From the NCBI GenBank assembly GCA_004524595.1, contig SDOA01000148.1:1-8556 (forward strand): 8,556 nucleotides of DNA, read 5' to 3'. Shown here one piece after another: positions 5,331 through 8,556 of this stretch. Source of the stretch: Candidatus Thorarchaeota archaeon. GTDB taxonomy: Archaea > Asgardarchaeota > Thorarchaeia > Thorarchaeales > Thorarchaeaceae. The notes under the pieces are model-generated. The model was not told where the DNA came from. It saw only the letters and a program-made list of their open reading frames with translations, and did no database searches. Each line of letters begins with the position of its first letter. Position 1 is the first letter of the stretch. Both the position numbers and the translations under genes were made by a program.

Positions 5331-6431
5331 ATGGTGTCACCAGTGAGCTCTGATAATAAAAAATCTGACGAGTATTGGATGGGTGTGCGTGATGCACTTA
5401 GAATGGTTGATAGCTTCAATAAGTGGGCCTCGAGAAATCCCGGCCGAGCTAAGAGCTTGGAAGATTTCATACATGATGGTCTTATTGCTGCTGCCAAACG
5501 TTGTGAATCTTGTCTGCAAGAGAAACTTGGATTGACTTTTGCTGAGGAAGATCGTACAGAACAGGATTTTGATGAAATACCTGTCATGGGTGATGAGTCA
5601 CAAGATTTTGAAATCACACCTGTTTTTGATGAACCATCTGAAACCCATGATGATACACAAGACTATGAAAGCAGTGAAGACAATCTTATAGAACAGTCAT
5701 CATATGCATCTTCTGATTTCTCATACGAAATGCCTCTCGAAGTTGAACCTGTGGAATCAGAATCTGAGCCTGAATTGGGAATAGAGGACTCAGAAACATT
5801 TGAGGAAGAACCACCATCTGTTGATGATGTTGATAGAGTTCGTGGAGAACCTTTAGACGATGTTGATACAGAAGGACCGTCTCGCGAATTTACAACAGAT
5901 TTCGTTTTGCTTGAACCAACTCCACTTGTTGTTGATGAACAAGAAACAGACTCTATTGCATCAGAAGAGTCTGGTGAACCTCTTGTGGCTGATGACGGAC
6001 TGAAAGATGATGATGAACAAGAATCAGAAAAAGAGAGTATTGAAGTCCCTTCGTTTACTTGGGCTGATTACGAGACTGCTGTAACTCCTTCTATCGAACC
6101 TGAACCGGAACCTTCGGATTCTGAGACTGATATTTTACCACCTATGGATGACGAGAGTGATGAGTTTCTCTCCGAAGACACAGAAATTACAGAGCCACCT
6201 GAACCTCCCAAATTTTGGAGTCAACCTACTGAGTCTTCAATTTCTAATGATGATGCTGTATTAGATAGAACCGATGAAGATGAAATAGATGATGAAGAAC
6301 AGGAAACAAATGGCAGTACTAACGATGAAAACGATGTAAGAGGACCACCTCCACCACCACCTCCTCCAGAGAGTGAGGAAGATGAAGAGGAGCGAAGGCG
6401 TAGGGCCAGAAGATTATTCTTCGGAGCTTAA
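5331..6431 (+). CDS. Acidic disordered protein with helical head and poly-proline tail
   Basis: 366 residues, no family recognised. Residues about 11-70 form a small helical domain (DEYWMGVRDALRMVDSFNKW, then NPGRAKSLEDFIHDGL and AAKRCESCLQEKLGL). From about 71 to 337 the chain is dominated by D, E, S, T and P with few hydrophobics, so it is probably disordered and very acidic. A near-duplicate QDFDEIPVM (78-86) and QDFEITPVF (91-99) lies just after the head. Residues 339-346 are eight consecutive prolines, followed by an acidic then arginine-rich end (ERRRRARRLFFGA). No signal peptide or membrane span is seen, so it is probably cytosolic. The start ATG at 5331 has no Shine-Dalgarno, and the frame is open back to a TAA at 5292 with no other start. 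It may be co-transcribed with the pseudo-GTPase. Its stop overlaps that of the E1-like gene. Poly-proline could bind a profilin- or SH3-like partner, which is inference. Confidence 0.8.
   Translation: MVSPVSSDNKKSDEYWMGVRDALRMVDSFNKWASRNPGRAKSLEDFIHDGLIAAAKRCESCLQEKLGLTFAEEDRTEQDFDEIPVMGDESQDFEITPVFDEPSETHDDTQDYESSEDNLIEQSSYASSDFSYEMPLEVEPVESESEPELGIEDSETFEEEPPSVDDVDRVRGEPLDDVDTEGPSREFTTDFVLLEPTPLVVDEQETDSIASEESGEPLVADDGLKDDDEQESEKESIEVPSFTWADYETAVTPSIEPEPEPSDSETDILPPMDDESDEFLSEDTEITEPPEPPKFWSQPTESSISNDDAVLDRTDEDEIDDEEQETNGSTNDENDVRGPPPPPPPPESEEDEEERRRRARRLFFGA
5562..5639 (+). repeat. Short in-frame duplication in the acidic protein
   Basis: Residues 78-86 (QDFDEIPVM) and 91-99 (QDFEITPVF) repeat with a 13-residue period, and QDYES at 110-114 may be a decayed third copy. 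The codons differ between copies, so it is an old duplication or a selected short linear motif rather than a recent DNA repeat. Confidence 0.5.
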
Positions 6432-7468
6432 TCTATCAAATCCTTGATTTGTTGATAGAGTCGTTTTGCCTCTTCTGGAGTATTTACTCCTTCAATAATT
6501 GCACTTCCAGAAGACATCAAAGTGACCTTCTGCCCTGATTTCAGAATGATCACTATTGATTTGCTTGTTTGTGTCACAGAATATGATTCGGACAGCAATC
6601 TAGCTGTTCTTTCAAGATTGAGGTTCTCTAATTTTGGGGGTGAAACGTTGAAATTCATTGAACAGAGCATTGTAACACTTAACCTATCTCTCTCTTCTTC
6701 TATCTTCACTTCCTGATTACTACAAATTTGACATGTGTTAGATTGGCTAATTTCAAACATTTCAAAACTCAGTGAATCTGAATCAATAGTCATCAAACGA
6801 TTTGCGAGGAGTGGTGTTCTCCCTGTGGCTATGAACAATGCTTCGTTCACTTCGATCGAAGCTGCAATTGAGAGTAGAGTTGGAGATACTCCAATATTGG
6901 CACAGGTAGTCTGAGGGTTGTCTACTGCATCCCCCATTATACAATTAAAACAAGCAGTCTTACCTGGTAGGAATGTAGAAAGGTTTGCAAAATACTCTAC
7001 TGCTCCTGCAAAGATATACGGAATACCAAGTTTCAGACTAGTCCTATTCACAATCCTGCGTGTTTCAAATGAGTCGAGGCCATCAATGATGATATCTATT
7101 CCCTCTAATAGATCCAATGCATTCTCTTCGTGCAATGATACAGAATATGGCTCTATTTCTACATCTGGATTTTGTAATGCAAGATTGATTGCTGCCGCTT
7201 CAGCTTTAGGTTGACCAATATCTCCAGCATTGTAAATAGTCTGTCTTTGAATATTAGATAGTTCAACAATATCTCTGTCAATAATCCGTATCTTTCCAAA
7301 ACCGATAGCCGCCAACAATCTCAAAGCAGGGCTACCAAGTCCTCCTGCTCCTATCACAGCTACAGTAGTCTTCATTATGGATTCCATGTCTTCTTCTCGA
7401 ATGTTACGGAGTGCCAATAGTCTTGAGTATCGCTCACGTTGAATATCTGATAGTTTCATCTTTACCAT
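6428..7468 (-). CDS. ThiF/MoeB/HesA-family E1-like adenylyltransferase
   Basis: 346 residues. It should adenylate the C-terminal glycine of a ubiquitin-like or sulfur-carrier protein (SAMP, MoaD or ThiS type), feeding protein modification, tRNA thiolation or cofactor synthesis. Landmarks match E. coli MoeB: RYSR (13-16), nucleotide loop GAGGLG (40-45), IIDRDIVELSNIQRQ with D64, D66, N72 and R75, GQPK with K88, D132 in the IIDGLDSF segment, zinc cysteines C173/C176 (CFNC) and C246/C249 (CQIC), and C189 in TTCANIGV at the place of the MoeB conserved cysteine. Residues about 263-346 form an archaeal-type C-terminal extension (LCSMN..., then SGSAIIEGVNTPEEAKRLY) instead of a rhodanese domain. The start ATG at 7468 has no Shine-Dalgarno; an ATG at 7459 is also possible. 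Leaderless expression from the 50-bp divergent promoter is likely. No carrier protein is in the window, so the pathway is open. Confidence 0.93.
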   Translation of the reverse strand: MVKMKLSDIQRERYSRLLALRNIREEDMESIMKTTVAVIGAGGLGSPALRLLAAIGFGKIRIIDRDIVELSNIQRQTIYNAGDIGQPKAEAAAINLALQNPDVEIEPYSVSLHEENALDLLEGIDIIIDGLDSFETRRIVNRTSLKLGIPYIFAGAVEYFANLSTFLPGKTACFNCIMGDAVDNPQTTCANIGVSPTLLSIAASIEVNEALFIATGRTPLLANRLMTIDSDSLSFEMFEISQSNTCQICSNQEVKIEEERDRLSVTMLCSMNFNVSPPKLENLNLERTARLLSESYSVTQTSKSIVIILKSGQKVTLMSSGSAIIEGVNTPEEAKRLYQQIKDLID

Positions 7469-7518
7469 TTTACGTACAATGCGTTTACTTAAAATCTTGG
7501 ACGTCTATCCAAATAATT
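7469..7518. promoter_or_regulatory. Compact divergent promoter with central TATA-like element
   Basis: Only 50 bp separate the start codons of the E1-like gene (minus) and the DUF362 gene (plus), and neither has a Shine-Dalgarno. A TTAAAA core at 7490-7495 lies almost exactly midway, 21-23 bases from each ATG, where a TATA box of a leaderless archaeal gene should be. It may serve both directions, or one with a cryptic second element. This is inferred from spacing only. Confidence 0.45.
7497..7512. repeat. Inverted repeat TTGGA-N6-TCCAA upstream of DUF362 gene
   Basis: Perfect 5-bp arms (7497-7501 and 7508-7512) separated by CGTCTA lie between the TATA-like core and the DUF362 start codon. 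That is a usual place for a repressor operator in archaea, but such short arms can occur by chance. Confidence 0.35.
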
Positions 7519-8343
7519 ATGGAACACACAGCAGAAGTGGCAATAGGTCTAAGAAAGGACATGAAAACATCTCTGTCAATTGCATTATCGAAATTGACAA
7601 CACCCTTGGAACCTCCAAAAAACTTGGCACGGATTGTCATAAAGCCTTCAATTTATGATCCTAAACTAGTAGGAAATACTAGTATTGATGTTGTAAGAGC
7701 TGTTATCCACTCGTTCAAGTCGCTCGGTCCTGTGTATCTTGTAGAAAGTGATAATCCTATTAGAACAGCTGCTGATGCATTTATCAACTGCGGGTACGAC
7801 TCTCTTATTGAAGATGGAATAGAGTTGGTTAGTCTCTCTGAGCAACCGACCAAAAAAATTCTGATGCCTGGTCATTATTTCAAAGATCATTCGATCCCAA
7901 TGCTTATTCAAAATGGCTGCTTCATGATTAATGTCCCGACCGTAAAGTTAGAACCGGGCATCTCAACAATCGGGGCTGGCATCAAAAATTTATTCGGACT
8001 TCTTCCTGAGACTGATAAAAGTAAATATCATGAGAGAATTGATGATGTTCTCATCGATCTCCTCACTATCTTACGCCCTCACATTACTATTGTAGACCTT
8101 TCGAAACTCATCATTGGGAAGAGAGAGGATTGTATAACACGTGAGGTTGGTGCAGTTCTTGTTGGAAGAGACCCTGTTGCTATTGATGCTATCTGTGCGT
8201 CCCTCTATGGTATTGATCCAATGGAAGTTACGTATCTCAAGAAGGCGTATGACTTAGAGCTAGGTGAAGCTATCGTAGACAGGATTAGAATAATCGGCAC
8301 GGACGAACAAAAAGCTAAATTATTCGAGCTTTGTCGACTTTGA
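7519..8343 (+). CDS. DUF362 domain protein without ferredoxin domain
   Basis: 274 residues of the DUF362 family, whose biochemical role is poorly defined; many members carry added 4Fe-4S ferredoxin motifs. Seen here: RIVIKPSIYDP (38-48) as the first core strand and loop, SLGPVYLVESD (68-78), INVPTVK (137-143), IKNLFGLLP (155-163), and the signature GRDPVAIDAICASLYGIDP (216-234), followed by VTYLKKAYDLELGE. The usual KTH after the NVP-x-x-K position reads K-L-E, and there is no CxxCxxC cluster, so this is a stand-alone version with an altered motif. An upstream ATG at 7411 would overlap the E1-like gene and add unrelated residues; the ATG at 7519 starts just before the conserved domain. It is expressed away from the E1-like gene and probably leaderless. 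A 91-bp gap with its own regulatory-looking repeat separates it from the aminotransferase. Confidence 0.88.
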   Translation: MEHTAEVAIGLRKDMKTSLSIALSKLTTPLEPPKNLARIVIKPSIYDPKLVGNTSIDVVRAVIHSFKSLGPVYLVESDNPIRTAADAFINCGYDSLIEDGIELVSLSEQPTKKILMPGHYFKDHSIPMLIQNGCFMINVPTVKLEPGISTIGAGIKNLFGLLPETDKSKYHERIDDVLIDLLTILRPHITIVDLSKLIIGKREDCITREVGAVLVGRDPVAIDAICASLYGIDPMEVTYLKKAYDLELGEAIVDRIRIIGTDEQKAKLFELCRL

Positions 8344-8389
8344 CCAAACAGAAAGCATTTATCAAACAATAATTATCGCGTCCTTCGAT

Positions 8390-8409
8390 GACGGGAATTA
8401 TATCCCGTC
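8390..8409. promoter_or_regulatory. Inverted repeat GACGGGA-N6-TCCCGTC upstream of aminotransferase
   Basis: Perfect 7-bp arms flank ATTATA, with a TATA-like TTATAT at 8398-8403 in the middle. A related half-site occurs upstream: AATTATCGCGTCC at 8371-8383 resembles AATTATATCCCGTCC at 8396-8410. The site ends 25 bp before the start codon, fitting an operator over the core promoter or a hairpin in the leader. No T-run follows, so it does not look like a terminator for the DUF362 gene. Confidence 0.5.
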
Positions 8410-8421
8410 CAATGGAATTTT

Positions 8422-8426
8422 GGGTG
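8422..8426 (+). promoter_or_regulatory. Ribosome binding site of the aminotransferase
   Basis: GGGTG lies eight bases before the ATG at 8435. It decides between this ATG and the in-frame ATG at 8456, which has no such site, and against in-frame GTG and TTG codons at 8426 and 8420. Confidence 0.6.
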
Positions 8427-8434
8427 TGCCATTT

Positions 8435-8556
8435 ATGGACTGGACTTCTCATACAATGGAAAGAATTCCTGAGTCAGGTACTCTTAAAATGTTTGACTTG
8501 GCTCGGAGCTTAGAAAAACAAGGAAAGAAGGTTTACCACTTTGAAGTTGGCCAACC
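8435..8556 (+). CDS. Class I/II PLP-dependent aminotransferase, N-terminal fragment
   Basis: The gene runs off the window after 40 codons. The visible N terminus (MERIPESGTLKMF from residue 8, DLARSLEKQGKKV at 21-33, then YHFEVGQP) is the typical opening of aspartate/aromatic-type fold-I aminotransferases, where I-P-x-S-G-T and L-x-x-G-Q-P form the substrate-side N-terminal segment. These enzymes use pyridoxal phosphate to move amino groups between an amino acid and a 2-oxoacid. The substrate, the PLP lysine and the full length cannot be judged here. The frame is open upstream of the chosen ATG, but no conserved residues lie there. Confidence 0.85.
   Translation, partial: MDWTSHTMERIPESGTLKMFDLARSLEKQGKKVYHFEVGQ

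Noticed and set aside
7411..7518. Upstream ATG at 7411 extending the DUF362 protein by 36 residues
   Set aside because: It overlaps the start of the divergent E1-like gene and the promoter, and the added residues have no family match.
8399..8434. N-terminal extension of the aminotransferase through the open frame upstream
   Set aside because: It would use GTG or TTG within the repeat/ribosome-site region and adds no conserved residues; the ATG at 8435 has a spaced GGGTG.

Overview
The window reads as part of an archaeal chromosome, most likely from an Asgard archaeon (Thorarchaeota-like is my best guess, at moderate confidence). The evidence is indirect. It contains an archaeal-type ThiF/MoeB E1-like enzyme with the archaeal C-terminal extension, a CIAO2/MIP18-type iron-sulfur assembly protein, a protein resembling a Rab/Ras GTPase without its nucleotide-binding motifs, a TrmB-like C-terminal domain on a giant coiled coil, and a mix of Shine-Dalgarno-led and apparently leaderless genes. 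No rRNA, tRNA, CRISPR array, transposon or phage gene was seen.

Layout. (1) 1-3405 (+): the 3' part of a very long alpha-helical rod protein whose 5' end lies outside the window. It ends in a small globular domain like the effector domain of TrmB-family proteins. (2) 4620-3392 (-): a compact three-gene operon encoding a CIAO2-like Fe-S assembly protein, a two-helix membrane protein with a zinc ribbon, and a RimI-type N-acetyltransferase. Each gene has a good Shine-Dalgarno site. The last gene overlaps the rod gene tail to tail by 14 bp. (3) 4814-6431 (+): a pseudo-GTPase whose best-supported start is a rare ATT codon, followed by a highly acidic, probably disordered protein with a small helical head and an eight-proline run near its C terminus. 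(4) 7468-6428 (-): an E1-like adenylyltransferase whose stop codon shares the TTAA with the stop of the acidic protein. (5) 7519-8343 (+): a DUF362 protein divergent from the E1-like gene across only 50 bp. (6) 8435-8556 (+): the start of a class I/II PLP-dependent aminotransferase, behind a 7-6-7 inverted repeat.

How the genes may work together. The minus-strand operon joins Fe-S maturation, a membrane zinc-ribbon protein and protein acetylation, without an obvious single pathway. The E1-like enzyme would activate a ubiquitin-like or sulfur-carrier protein, but no such partner is encoded here. The most unusual part is the rod protein, which has no proline in about 1,000 residues, together with the pseudo-GTPase/acidic poly-proline pair. 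Both are candidates for cell-architecture or signalling roles, but those roles are inference only.
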